Below are positions 26,501 to 35,957 of a stretch of DNA of 64,000 bases, piece after piece (position 1 is the stretch's first letter; every line of letters begins with the position of its first letter). The stretch is from Adiantum capillus-veneris (Eukaryota; Streptophyta; Polypodiopsida; Polypodiales; Pteridaceae). A program made the position numbers and the translations under genes. The notes beneath the pieces were generated by a model. It worked only from the letters and a program-made list of their open reading frames with translations, had not been told where the DNA came from and ran no database searches. The stretch is taken from assembly GCA_014529385.2 (NCBI GenBank), contig CM043952.1, positions 61,520,119-61,584,118 of the forward strand, in the 5' to 3' direction.

Positions 26501-26901
26501 TTTGGTTTCTCTTTTCTTGCTTAAGAAGAGAGGTCCTTAAGTAGCCTATAAATGGTTGATGTTGTTAATTATCTTAGGGTAAGTGGAACTGGGATCTATT
26601 ATCGGTTTTGTTGAGCCCACTATGTGGGATATGGTGCACACCTCGGGAGCTTTGGACTTAATAATGGAGTCTTTTTAGACTTGCCTACGGTTTTTACCAT
26701 TATTGAGCCATAAGAAGTCCGAAAGGAGCTAACCCTCGGCAACTCTGCTATGTTAGACCTACTCCTCTACTCTCTATAATTAACCACTTTGAGCCATGGG
26801 TGTAGATACTTAAGAGCCGATTTTCAAAGGCTAAGAGGAGTGGCAACTAAGGCTTTGAATTGCCAAATCATACACTAAGTATATACGTAAATTTTGTTAA
26901 C

Positions 26902-27695
26902 ATGGCTGACAATAATCAAGAGAGTAGAACGAGCATTGATAACTTTAATTTTGCACATGAAGGTGCTAATGATGATGCTCCCATGTTTATCAAGTGTCTT
27001 GTTTCTAAGCTGCAACAAGCTATGGGAAACCCAGCCCTACAAGGTGAAGTTTTCCAACAACTTCATAGTTATGGGATTCTCCAAACTCCCCCAAAAGAGA
27101 GAGCACCTGATAAGTCTCTTCAAGAGATTTCCAAGAGAGGGCTCTCTACGGTGAGAGAAGAGGAGAACCCATATGAAGTGCTTAAATGATTACTAGCGGG
27201 CTTACCTCCATCCAAGAAGAAAGGTGAAGTCTCTACTATACAGCATTCCCCAAGAGAAGGAGAAAGAAGTGAGTCTCCCAATACTTCTGAAGATGTGGCT
27301 CCAAGAAGACGGCAGCCTCAACGATCTCCAACTCCCCCCAAGAGAGAAAGATTGTTGGAAAGTCCTCCTCCTCGTTATCACAAAAAGGAAGAGAGGTACC
27401 AAAAGAAGGAAAAGGAGAGAAAGAGGTCACCCTCTTCTCCATCTTCATCATCTTCCTCATATTCCAATGAAGGTAGTGGCTCTTCTCTCAAAGAGCCCAA
27501 AAGGAAAGGCCATCGCAAGCCCTCTCCGGTATGGAGAAGGTCCAAGAAGCTAAAGAAGTTCAAGGAGGGAGGAAAGGACACCACTTTTCTTACCTATGAT
27601 GGCACCTTTGGTGCTACGGACAAGATCTTGGCCTTCATCCAACAGTTTGAGGTGGCCTTTGGTGATGAGGACTTCATGGAGTCCTCTAAATTGTG
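26902..27695 (+). pseudogene. Ty3/gypsy gag, N-terminal part (split by insertion)
   Basis: The frame starts at ATG 26902 (MADNNQESRTSIDNF) and stays in one frame to 27695 apart from one TGA (27187-27189). A basic, serine/proline-rich linker (RRRQPQRSPTPPKRERL, KKEERYQKKEKERKR) leads to FLTYDGTFGATDKILAFIQQ and FEVAFGDEDFMESSKL, the start of the retrotransposon gag domain. It breaks there because a 9.8-kb element is inserted. Joining 27695 to 37484 restores the frame (SSKL-C-QVS-MHFQ), so the insertion came after the gag was a single ORF. Confidence 0.85.
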
Positions 27696-27996
27696 TGTTA
27701 ACCCTCGTGGCTCACGGACACCCTATCGCCTACGACGGACACTGTAACCATATTATTTATTTAAGTAGAGTCAGGCACCGGGCTTGTCGGTCCAATAGGG
27801 AAAGGTAGAGTGATCGCCGATGAGAGGCGCACTCTAACTGGGACATTCAAGGGATTAGTTGGCTAAGCATGGGCGCCCAAGTGTGAATGGGGTGAGCTCC
27901 TATAAAAGCCAACTAAACCTAATTTTTACTCATTCTCTCATTTGTGCAATAGAAGAGTGCTCTTGCTCCATCTCCATCTTCTTCTTCTTCACCTCC

Positions 27997-28055
<59 letters not shown>

Positions 28056-28298
28056 GGAGAGTGTGTGTGCGATCGAGCATTACGAAGGCACGACGGCGGC
28101 GAGGCGGTTGAGCGCGGCACGACTGCAGCTTCTTCTTCATCGCGGCGAGGAATCCACCACGAAGGCGAGCGTAGAGCGGTGAGTGACACACCCTTTGTTC
28201 TCTTGAGCTTGCTCGTTTAGGCTTGTTGTGTGCTTGGAGCCGTTTGTGGCTCGCACACGGTGTATTGGCAAGTCCCTTGCTTCGACAGTGCGGCAAGG
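27696..28298 (+). mobile_element. Extra LTR, inverted, left arm of palindrome
   Basis: It begins TGTTAACCCTCGTGGC and matches the reverse complement of the other two LTRs throughout, including the (GT)n(GA)n stretch (about 28000-28055). It lacks only the last 8 bases (AGCGCACA) of the normal LTR and passes directly into the 3' LTR through the shared 6-mer GCAAGG (28293-28298). A few private substitutions separate it from the other copies. Confidence 0.9.
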
Positions 28299-28517
28299 GA
28301 CTTGCCAATACACCGTGTGCGAGCCACAAACGGCTCCAAGCACACAACAAGCCTAAACTAGCAAGCTCAAGAGAACAAAGGGTGTGTCACTCACCGCTCT
28401 ACGCTCGCCTTCGTGGTGGATTCCTCGCCGCGATGAAGAAGAAGCTGCAGTCGTGCCGCGCTCAACCGCCTCGCCGCCGTCGTCCCTTCGTAATGCTCGA
28501 TCGCACACACACTCTCC

Positions 28518-28562
<45 letters not shown>

Positions 28563-28867
28563 ACAAGGAGGTGAAGAAGAAGAAGATGGAGATGGAGCAA
28601 GAGCACTCTTCTATTGCACAAATGAGAGAATGAGTAAAAATTAGGTTTAGTTGGCTTTTATAGGAGCTCACCCCATTCACACTTGGGCGCCCATGCTTAG
28701 CCAACTAATCCCTTGAATGTCCCAGTTAGAGTGCGCCTCTCATCGGCGATCACTCTACCTTTCCCTATTGGACCGACAAGCCCGGTGCCTGACTCTACTT
28801 AAATAAATAATATGGTTACAGTGTCCGTCGTAGGCGATAGGGTGTCCGTGAGCCACGAGGGTTAACA
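28293..28867 (-). mobile_element. 3' LTR of the nested element, right arm of palindrome
   Basis: In minus orientation it runs from TGTTAACCC (28867) towards U5. The U5 tip (about 26 bases present in the 5' LTR at 36874-36899) is missing because the palindrome folds here. A 12-base loop (28281-28292) separates the two arms. A polypurine tract lies immediately next to its U3 end, confirming it is the 3' LTR. Confidence 0.9.
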
Positions 28868-28882
28868 TTGCCCCCCTTTCTG
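28868..28882 (-). promoter_or_regulatory. Polypurine tract
   Basis: On the minus strand AGAAAGGGGGGCAA immediately precedes the TGTTAACC start of the 3' LTR. This is the plus-strand primer position of an LTR retrotransposon. Confidence 0.85.
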
Positions 28883-30085
28883 ATGTAGATTCCGTCCTCG
28901 GAAGCTATTGAGTTGAAGCTTGGTATGTCCATGTTGTAGAGCATCTAGATTTGAATCTGCAAGGCAAAGTCACTGTTTTAGCAAGCGGAATTATATTGCC
29001 ATAAATCATGAGGGGAATGTAAAGTACATGTGGAAATGAGTAATTGCAAGACTTATGAAATGTTAGACTGCCATTAAGGACAAATAAATTGCACTTTGAG
29101 TAGATTAATTAATCAAGATTTTTGAGCTTATGGGTGAGTCTATCAATTAGTTAGCTATGACTAAGGTTAAAACAACTACTCTAGTACTAGCTAAGCTAAG
29201 AAGATTATCTAAATGCAAGATTCTCTAATTATGCTTTTCAGCTTTGATTAGCCAACTCGCTCTCACAACTGCAAACAAAAGCTTGAAATGTTAACTGTAA
29301 GCTCAATGGAAGTCTTTTAATTTTTCTTTATCTTTTTTTAATACTTTTTTACTTTGGGTCACAATCATGTGACGTGTGTGCTTATTTTGTATGTCCGGCG
29401 TTTTTTGCTTCTCAAGGAAAACCGCCCACACTGGGAACCTCTAGGGCTCTAGTACCATAGACAATACATGTGAGTGAAGTACCAATTCAAGCCAGGATTT
29501 CTCTTCCAGCATAAGATTTTTCATTTGTGGCACTTATGTTTTTTTTTTGCTTCCATTTCCTTGGTATTCGCACTAGTGTTTTTTGTTGTTTGAGTGAGCA
29601 AGCCTTTCTCTGCCTAAAACATTCCTAAGGTCTCAAATACTCGGATAATTTTATTAGCTAGGCCTAGTGGTCAAGTAAATGAGTTAACCTAAAGTCACGG
29701 TCTCCTAATCTCCAGGCTCATCCATAAGATTAAACTGGAGTTCAATCAACTTAAGCAAAGACAAATTTATACATCTATAATGGCAGATAACAATCATAAC
29801 TATTGCACTCAAACAAAGAATGAAAAATCATTATTAGCAATTACACATATCCACCAACATTAATCATGGAAAGTAGTACACCTGGAGGTATGGAGTGGCT
29901 CATTTCGTTGAAGCAGATGTCCTCAGCCATGTGGATGGAGATCCATATAAGTCCTACCTAACACATCCAAAAACAGGCACTATACCTCTAGGAGGCATGT
30001 CAGTGTGAAAAATTAAAACTCCTAAAAAACAAACTCAAAACACAATCTAGACCCCTAACCTACCTATCTGTCACCCCTTTTAGAA
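28883..30085. other. Non-coding 3' internal region of the nested element
   Basis: AT-rich sequence with no open frame of note. This is where an autonomous element would carry reverse transcriptase and integrase. I see no trace of either. Confidence 0.65.
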
Positions 30086-30517
30086 TCAAGGAAAGAGGAT
30101 ATTATATAAACCGGGTGGCCACCCTAAGGCTAGGCCTCTATCCTCATCATCTAGATAAATAAAATCGTTGTCCGTGAGGCCATAGTCTTCCTCGGTCTCT
30201 ATTAGTTCCTCTTCATCATCCTCTTGTGCAAGCATGCTAATCAAGAACCTCGTGATGCGTGGATACTCATCTTGTGCAAAAGAATAAGCATGTGCCATTG
30301 GAGACACATTCGCTACTGGGTAGGGATCACTAGTTAGCCATAGACGTATCAGCCATTCTAACTCCTCAAAATTTCTCTCACATGCAAGGCTCTCTATCAA
30401 ATCCCATTCGCAAGAAAGTATAGGGTAGCATACGTAGAACACTTGAGGAAAAGACAAAGGGTACCTTTCATCAAAAATAGAAGTGCATGCCTCTGGTGAA
30501 GTAGCCATTTCTGACAA
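30086..30517 (-). CDS. Acidic accessory ORF of the nested element (unknown)
   Basis: A clean 143-codon frame starting MSEMATSPEACTSIF and ending GWPPGLYNILFP. The C-terminal half is strongly acidic (EDDEEELIETEEDYG, IYLDDEDRG); the N-terminal half contains SLACERNFEELEWLIRLW. I do not recognise a family. It lies between the gag-protease frame and the PPT, on the same strand, so it may be an accessory protein. It has no reverse transcriptase, protease or integrase motif. Confidence 0.5.
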   Translation of the reverse strand: MSEMATSPEACTSIFDERYPLSFPQVFYVCYPILSCEWDLIESLACERNFEELEWLIRLWLTSDPYPVANVSPMAHAYSFAQDEYPRITRFLISMLAQEDDEEELIETEEDYGLTDNDFIYLDDEDRGLALGWPPGLYNILFP

Positions 30518-30679
30518 GACAGATAGATTTGGTTAGGCCTTTAAAACATAAGAGTTGTTTTTGTGTGTTGCTTGAATTGACACGGTGAATTTGGACTTAT
30601 ATGTAAGATCTGATAGGGTGCTCTCTCATTGCTAGGCGCTCTTGCTCTTTACTATTTTTGTTTTTTTGTGAGTATAAGG

Positions 30680-31355
30680 CTATATATATACATTCCCTAA
30701 GATTGGAATTGAGAGGTCAGGGAGGAAGGTTGAGAGGGGAGCGAGTGAATGATTGATGTTAGCAAACACTCCCCCCTTCCTTGGGTAGATCATACCTTTT
30801 GGAATGAGGTCGTCACCTTTTGAAACCAATTGTTCCAAGTTGTTATGGGTGAAGGTTTTAACCAATAGTTTTCGACCGCCCTATGCGTTTCATCTAGTTG
30901 CAAGGGTGGTAAGGTACTCTCCCAGGATCGAACTTGAAGTGGTTCATCAGGTGATTCTTGAACACTGGGAGGTGTGGATTCTTTTGTAGCTTCATGGAGG
31001 TCCACTACTATAGATGGAGGCGGTGTAGAAGCTTTTACCTCTATGGATGTATTACATGAGGAGCTAGAAGCTTCATGGGACTCCCCCCTTCCTGAGCTAG
31101 GTGGAACAAATCGTTCTTTCTTTGGTACCCAAACTAGCTCGGGAGCGGGTGTGTAGCATTCTGTGATTGTTTTCTTTCCACGATCATTGATTCGTTTTGG
31201 AGATACGGGATTGGGCTCACTTGGGTCGGGTGATAGGTAAGAGCACAATCTACGTTTTGGCACCCAGATTTGATCATTTCCTTGATAGTAGCCTTGGGCT
31301 TCCAATAGTCATTTAGGGATCCATCGCAACATTTTCTTACTTTTCTTGGAGCGAG
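30680..31355 (-). pseudogene. WVPK-motif, proline/serine-rich continuation of the gag-protease frame
   Basis: After the protease frame stops at 31356, a shifted frame reads WIPK, stop, LLEAQGYYQGNDQIWVPKRR, then LVWVPKKERFVPPS and a Ser/Pro-rich, acidic tail. With YKWVPKASL at the end of the protease frame, W-[VI]-P-K occurs four times at intervals of a few tens of residues. It looks like the natural C-terminal extension of the protease polyprotein, now broken by a frameshift and a nonsense codon. Function unknown. Confidence 0.5.
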
Positions 31356-32351
31356 TCAAGGCTTCTGTTTTTTAGCATTAGCTATGGTCACTAAAGAAGC
31401 TTTAGGGACCCACTTGTATGTTTTCTTCGTTACATTAGGATGAGTCTTGTCGGAAGCGATATGCATTGCTTGTAGCATATTTAAGGGTATAGGCATTTCA
31501 TCCCCCTCAGGTGTTACCCAGGTCGTCCCCCTATTTTCCCAAGTGTCTATGGTTGATGCTAGGTGGACCCAATCCACATTGTCCGACTCAGTCATCCCAG
31601 GTAGGATATCCATATAAGGAGAATCTTGGCCAATGTCTGTATCCTTCTTACAAGTGTAACAATATTGTAGTGGGGCCGAGTGAACTGTGGTGTTAGAGCG
31701 ATGATCAATAATGGTTTTACTCCCTAAGGGGTGTACCTTACCAGTCACCAAATCCACTCTAAGGACAGAGTCTTGGAATTGCAAATAGACATGATTTTTA
31801 GACCAATCATGAACCATTTGTGCTTCCCTCATGAATGGTCGTCCTAAAATCATTTCATATGACATAAGGTGTTTAGAGAAATCCATTACAATGAACGTAT
31901 GTCGTACCTTGTGTCCTAGAACTTTGATCTTAAGATCCTTGAGCATCCCCATAGGTTTGGCTATGGTACCATTTGCCATCTTTACCACAATGTTAGTAAC
32001 ACTGAGGCGGGGTTTTCCCATGGATTCCCAACAATCTTTTGTAACGATGCTAACTCCCACACCACCATCAAGAATTCCCTTTATAGTTAATCCCTTGGTA
32101 GTGATGGGTAGGGTCGCATTAGACTCGTCGCCTTCAAAATACTGCCCTAATTCGTTAATGGGTACCTCAATCACAGACTCGTGTCCATCTAAGTCAAGTG
32201 ATTGCACATGATTTTCCTCATCAATCATAATCGAGTCAGGCCTATTTGGTGGCGCAAACTGCGGTAATCCCGTTCGTAGCTCTCCATTAAGGAATGCTCG
32301 AAGTGCAAGGAATAACTCAGGATCTCCATACAGCTTTGCTATGATCGTGGT
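31356..32351 (-). CDS. Retropepsin-like protease region of the nested element
   Basis: This frame is in phase with gag and separated from it only by the TGA at 32352-32354. It is open from TTIIAKLYGDPELFLALRAF onwards. The aspartic protease core shows GILDGGVGVSIVTKDCWE, with D-G-G in place of the usual D-[ST]-G, then a flap-like segment and EMILGRPFMREAQMVHDW, the conserved I-L-G-R-P after the second half. It would cleave the element's own polyprotein. Whether D-G-G is active is unclear, but the same D-G-G or D-G-A form is seen in the two Tat-like elements of this window. Confidence 0.78.
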   Translation of the reverse strand, partial: TTIIAKLYGDPELFLALRAFLNGELRTGLPQFAPPNRPDSIMIDEENHVQSLDLDGHESVIEVPINELGQYFEGDESNATLPITTKGLTIKGILDGGVGVSIVTKDCWESMGKPRLSVTNIVVKMANGTIAKPMGMLKDLKIKVLGHKVRHTFIVMDFSKHLMSYEMILGRPFMREAQMVHDWSKNHVYLQFQDSVLRVDLVTGKVHPLGSKTIIDHRSNTTVHSAPLQYCYTCKKDTDIGQDSPYMDILPGMTESDNVDWVHLASTIDTWENRGTTWVTPEGDEMPIPLNMLQAMHIASDKTHPNVTKKTYKWVPKASLVTIANAKKQKP

Positions 32352-35300
32352 TCAGACCTCAGAAGACATGAAGTCCACTAGTTTGGCAACATTCATTGGC
32401 ATTTTGCAGGGTGTAGGTCCTTGACTAGGAACTGGTGAGGATGGAATCTCATATTCCTCAATGGGATCAGGTATTCCTTCGTTAAACATCCTTTCCAACA
32501 AGAAGGGTGTATGCTCACTTTCTGATGTCCCGTCCTCACTCCCTTCTTGGATGATACTAGATATGGCTAACGGTCTATGGTTCATGTGGGGTGGATGAAC
32601 TTGCGTGGGAAACACTGTGTCATGAATTTTGGCATGCATGGGTTCTGGTTCTAGTTTCCTTTGAGTCTCCTCCACTAAACCTCTTAGATGTTTCACCTGC
32701 TCAATCTCGTCTACTGGGTTTGGGTACGTCCCAATCTTCTTTTTACGATTCTTTCCTTTTTGCCCCTGCGGTTTATCTTGGGGGTCTTGGATTGGATTTG
32801 GAAACACTTGTGGTGTTTTCAGAGGCTCTTTATGATTTTCTCTTATTCGGTTTTCATTTGGTTCCATGTTACGGTTTTCTTTGTCGGTCTTTCTCTTTGT
32901 GGTATTGGTTCTAGTCTCCATTGTCTCGACTGAATCTGAATCATCCTCGAGGTCATTCATATACACGGGGTCATCTCCTGTTCCTATGTTTGTTTTGGAA
33001 CTTGGCTTTGAATTTTCCGTATTCTGCGACTTCTTCCTTCGTGTCTTCTTTTTCTTTGCTTGGATAACTGACGCGGTATCTCTCTCTTCGAGGATATGTC
33101 CTGGCCCTTGAAGCATGGACCGTGTAATCGCATAAGCGGGTGCGACGGGTGGTATTGGCGATGTCACACTAGCAATTTCGACCAAATTCAGGGGTGTGAT
33201 TTTAGACGCATTTGGGTTATAGGGGCATTGGGCAATCAAGTGATCTATGCCACAACGATTACATGTGAGTATTGGCATTGCAGACGTGCTCCCTTGATTC
33301 ATTTGCATCTGTGCAGCATTCTTTTGCAGCCTAATAGGGCACTCCGCTGCTCGATGTGGTCCACCACACTCGTAGCATTGAAGAGGTGGCCTCCTAGCCT
33401 GGGTGTTGATATTTTGACCTCTGGATGCGAGAGCAGCAGCTTGATAAACCAGCTTGACTTGTCCCCAACAATCTTCCATGTAGTATATAGGACACTCTTC
33501 CAATGTATCAAGTCCGTAGGCAATACTAGTGTCTATTTTCTCCTCACAGCCATCTGCATAAGCATTAGATGGCTCGCAACCCACTTGGTTCATAGGGGTG
33601 ACTCTTGGATGCGGGGGCTGCGGTCCTAGCACAGGAGGTGGTAACGGTGTAGCTTGTACAACATTTTGAGATCTAGGGACCATGTGTTGCGGTAGTTGCT
33701 CAACAAGTGGAGTAGGCATCAATACAGGAGCTCGAGGCGCATCCGTCCAGGCTACAGGTGGTCTATTTGCCATCATACGTTTGATCATTAAACAATCCTT
33801 AGCTTGGTGACCATACCTACCACATGCGTTGCCAGTTCCATTAAATTTTACTCTAAACGTAGGGCACTCACTAGTGCTATGTGGACCTAAGAAAATGGAA
33901 CACCATTGTTGCTCCCTTCTTGGATACATGTGACTATTTTGAGCTGGTCGATTATCCTTAAGAGACTCTTGGATTGCCTTGGTGAGGTCTGTCAAGAATG
34001 TCTCAAATACCTTTGGCTCATTGGCAATGGGCTTTGCAGTCATGGGTTCATACTCAATGGCTTGTGATCTAGTGGATCTCGTGTCAGTAGACACCCTCAT
34101 GCCTGCTATCATCAAGTTGTCCTCTAATTGGATTGCATTGGCAGTGACATCTTCCCAGGTTGTGATACCTCTAATCACTAGTCCATTATAGATTCCTTCA
34201 TTCCTCAACCCTCGAATGAATCGATCAAGCAGTTGGTTATTGTTGAAGCGCTCATTTACAGGGCAACGAGAGTTTAAGTGCTTTAGACGGCTAATGAAGT
34301 CCCTTACTGACTCTCCTTCCTTACGTTCGGCCTTCTGTAGCTGAGATGCTACACCCCAAAGCACACCTTCTCGTATGTACTCCTTTAGAAACAACCTTCG
34401 AAGGGTAGGGTAGATTGTTTTCTCGTCCACCCTTAGGGTTCTATACCAATCTCCAGCCTTCCCACTTAATGTCAAGCTTAAGGCATTGCACTTATGTAGT
34501 TCGTTACGTTCCCCTAAGGAATCACATACTTGTTCAAACACTTCAATGTGTTTCCTAGCATCTTCGTCCCCATTGAATTTTTGTGTGAGTTTGGCGATTT
34601 GTACTGCCTTACTTCTAGGCTCTCTATCAGATGCGTGACGCATATTTTCCGCGATAGATCGACCTATGGTTTGAGCAAACGCTGCCAAGTCACCTATGTG
34701 AGGAGGCAGGGCCGGTGGAGGTACTCTTGGAATCATATGTGGGAGAGGGACGGGTACCGGTCTTGGCATATGTGTGGATGATGCAGGATATGGAACATAA
34801 CCGGGCATAGGTCCACTCGGATAAGGGCTAGGGAGCGGCACTCGAGGAGCGTAAACAAGTGGTACTATTGGAGGTGTGGGGGCCATGTGTGCATAAGGAG
34901 CTAGAGGCACATACGGTCGAGGCCCCATATTAGGTACTACGACACTAGGTAGTGGCACTGCGCTAACCGTAGATGTCATCGGTACATTCTCTATCAGGCT
35001 TATCCCTGGAGTGAGCACTGGGTTTTCCTTAATAGAGGGTTGAGCCAAGTTAGGGAAGCTAAATTTTTCGCTCGGAGGCTCAAATTGCATAGAGACCCCA
35101 GGTGAAATGACGTAAGATGGGTCCATGGGGCTCATTAGAGGAGTCTCCATTTGTGATAGAGTAGGCTGTTGAGCCTTGCTCGTATCCAGAAATCTCATGG
35201 GGCCAGTTGAGAGTATATTTACCCCTCGGTTTTGCCTTTCTAATTGAATAATGCCATGGATAACATTACAGATCATTTTCTGTTGATCTTCGATGCTCGT

Positions 35301-35957
35301 GGCACTAGAGGTGGATTGTACAATCTCTATCCATCCTACATGGTAGGCGTGGCCAGAGTGTAGATCCGTCAACACCTCAGTGTGGAGGTCGTATGTCCAA
35401 TGATCATTAATGAACAATCCTTCTAGAGTCGACGGGTTAACGGTTTCTTGTGAGGTAGAAGCAATGTTGCTCCCCGTGGTTTTACTTGTCACCAACGGTA
35501 CTCTAGAGGGAACTTCTGAAGGAGGCAGCTCAACAGGGCCTTCTTGGTAAGAAGTTGGTAGGATATCCACATGGACACTCTTTGGGGGTGTGGGGTCCAC
35601 GTGCGATGTGAAAGGAGAGTCCACTTCCCCACCCCCTTCGTGTGCTTCATTTGCATCAGGTTCCGAGCGAGTAGCTCTACCTAATGTTTCCATGAAACGG
35701 CTAAACATACTAGTACTAGGCTGTGGAGCTTCGGGAGGTGCATGGCCTTCTCTCTCAGTGTTTTGGGTAGGGTATGCTTCCATGATTTCTGAGTCAGAGG
35801 AGGAATCACTAGCGGCTATTTTAGGGTCTTGGGTGGTGCTACCTTGTGTCCCCGCTGAGAGTCTAGAGCTTATCGTGGATGGGTAATGGGTGTCCGTATG
35901 AACAGAGGCACCCTCAATATGCTCGTGTTCTAGCACCCGCCCAGAGCGTAAGTGCAT
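32352..35957 (-). CDS. Large gag (1,201 codons) of the nested element
   Basis: Intact frame starting MHLRSGRVLEHEH. Residues 1-440 are low-complexity and proline-rich (PRPYVPLAPYAHMAPTPPI). The gag domain lies at about 450-620 (LTQKFNGDEDARKHIEVFEQ, WYRTLRVDEKTIYPTLRRLF, LLDRFIRGLRNEGIYNGL). Several cysteine clusters follow: CGRYGHQAKDC (about 710), CYECGGPHRAAEC (about 865) and CNRCGIDHLIAQC (about 900), zinc-knuckle-like but not all canonical CCHC. A basic patch KKKKTRRKKSQ (about 970) could be nuclear targeting. It is two to three times longer than common plant Ty3 gags. It would form the particle and bind element RNA. Confidence 0.85.
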   Translation of the reverse strand: MHLRSGRVLEHEHIEGASVHTDTHYPSTISSRLSAGTQGSTTQDPKIAASDSSSDSEIMEAYPTQNTEREGHAPPEAPQPSTSMFSRFMETLGRATRSEPDANEAHEGGGEVDSPFTSHVDPTPPKSVHVDILPTSYQEGPVELPPSEVPSRVPLVTSKTTGSNIASTSQETVNPSTLEGLFINDHWTYDLHTEVLTDLHSGHAYHVGWIEIVQSTSSATSIEDQQKMICNVIHGIIQLERQNRGVNILSTGPMRFLDTSKAQQPTLSQMETPLMSPMDPSYVISPGVSMQFEPPSEKFSFPNLAQPSIKENPVLTPGISLIENVPMTSTVSAVPLPSVVVPNMGPRPYVPLAPYAHMAPTPPIVPLVYAPRVPLPSPYPSGPMPGYVPYPASSTHMPRPVPVPLPHMIPRVPPPALPPHIGDLAAFAQTIGRSIAENMRHASDREPRSKAVQIAKLTQKFNGDEDARKHIEVFEQVCDSLGERNELHKCNALSLTLSGKAGDWYRTLRVDEKTIYPTLRRLFLKEYIREGVLWGVASQLQKAERKEGESVRDFISRLKHLNSRCPVNERFNNNQLLDRFIRGLRNEGIYNGLVIRGITTWEDVTANAIQLEDNLMIAGMRVSTDTRSTRSQAIEYEPMTAKPIANEPKVFETFLTDLTKAIQESLKDNRPAQNSHMYPRREQQWCSIFLGPHSTSECPTFRVKFNGTGNACGRYGHQAKDCLMIKRMMANRPPVAWTDAPRAPVLMPTPLVEQLPQHMVPRSQNVVQATPLPPPVLGPQPPHPRVTPMNQVGCEPSNAYADGCEEKIDTSIAYGLDTLEECPIYYMEDCWGQVKLVYQAAALASRGQNINTQARRPPLQCYECGGPHRAAECPIRLQKNAAQMQMNQGSTSAMPILTCNRCGIDHLIAQCPYNPNASKITPLNLVEIASVTSPIPPVAPAYAITRSMLQGPGHILEERDTASVIQAKKKKTRRKKSQNTENSKPSSKTNIGTGDDPVYMNDLEDDSDSVETMETRTNTTKRKTDKENRNMEPNENRIRENHKEPLKTPQVFPNPIQDPQDKPQGQKGKNRKKKIGTYPNPVDEIEQVKHLRGLVEETQRKLEPEPMHAKIHDTVFPTQVHPPHMNHRPLAISSIIQEGSEDGTSESEHTPFLLERMFNEGIPDPIEEYEIPSSPVPSQGPTPCKMPMNVAKLVDFMSSEV

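Noticed and set aside
27919-28633. ~140-codon frames repeated at 28 kb and 37 kb that look like a conserved protein
   Set aside because: They are the same LTR sequence read in its three copies; the frame is carried by LTR identity, not by protein constraint.
33096-33629. 177-codon plus-strand frame
   Set aside because: Antisense shadow of the large gag at 32352-35957; no motif of its own.
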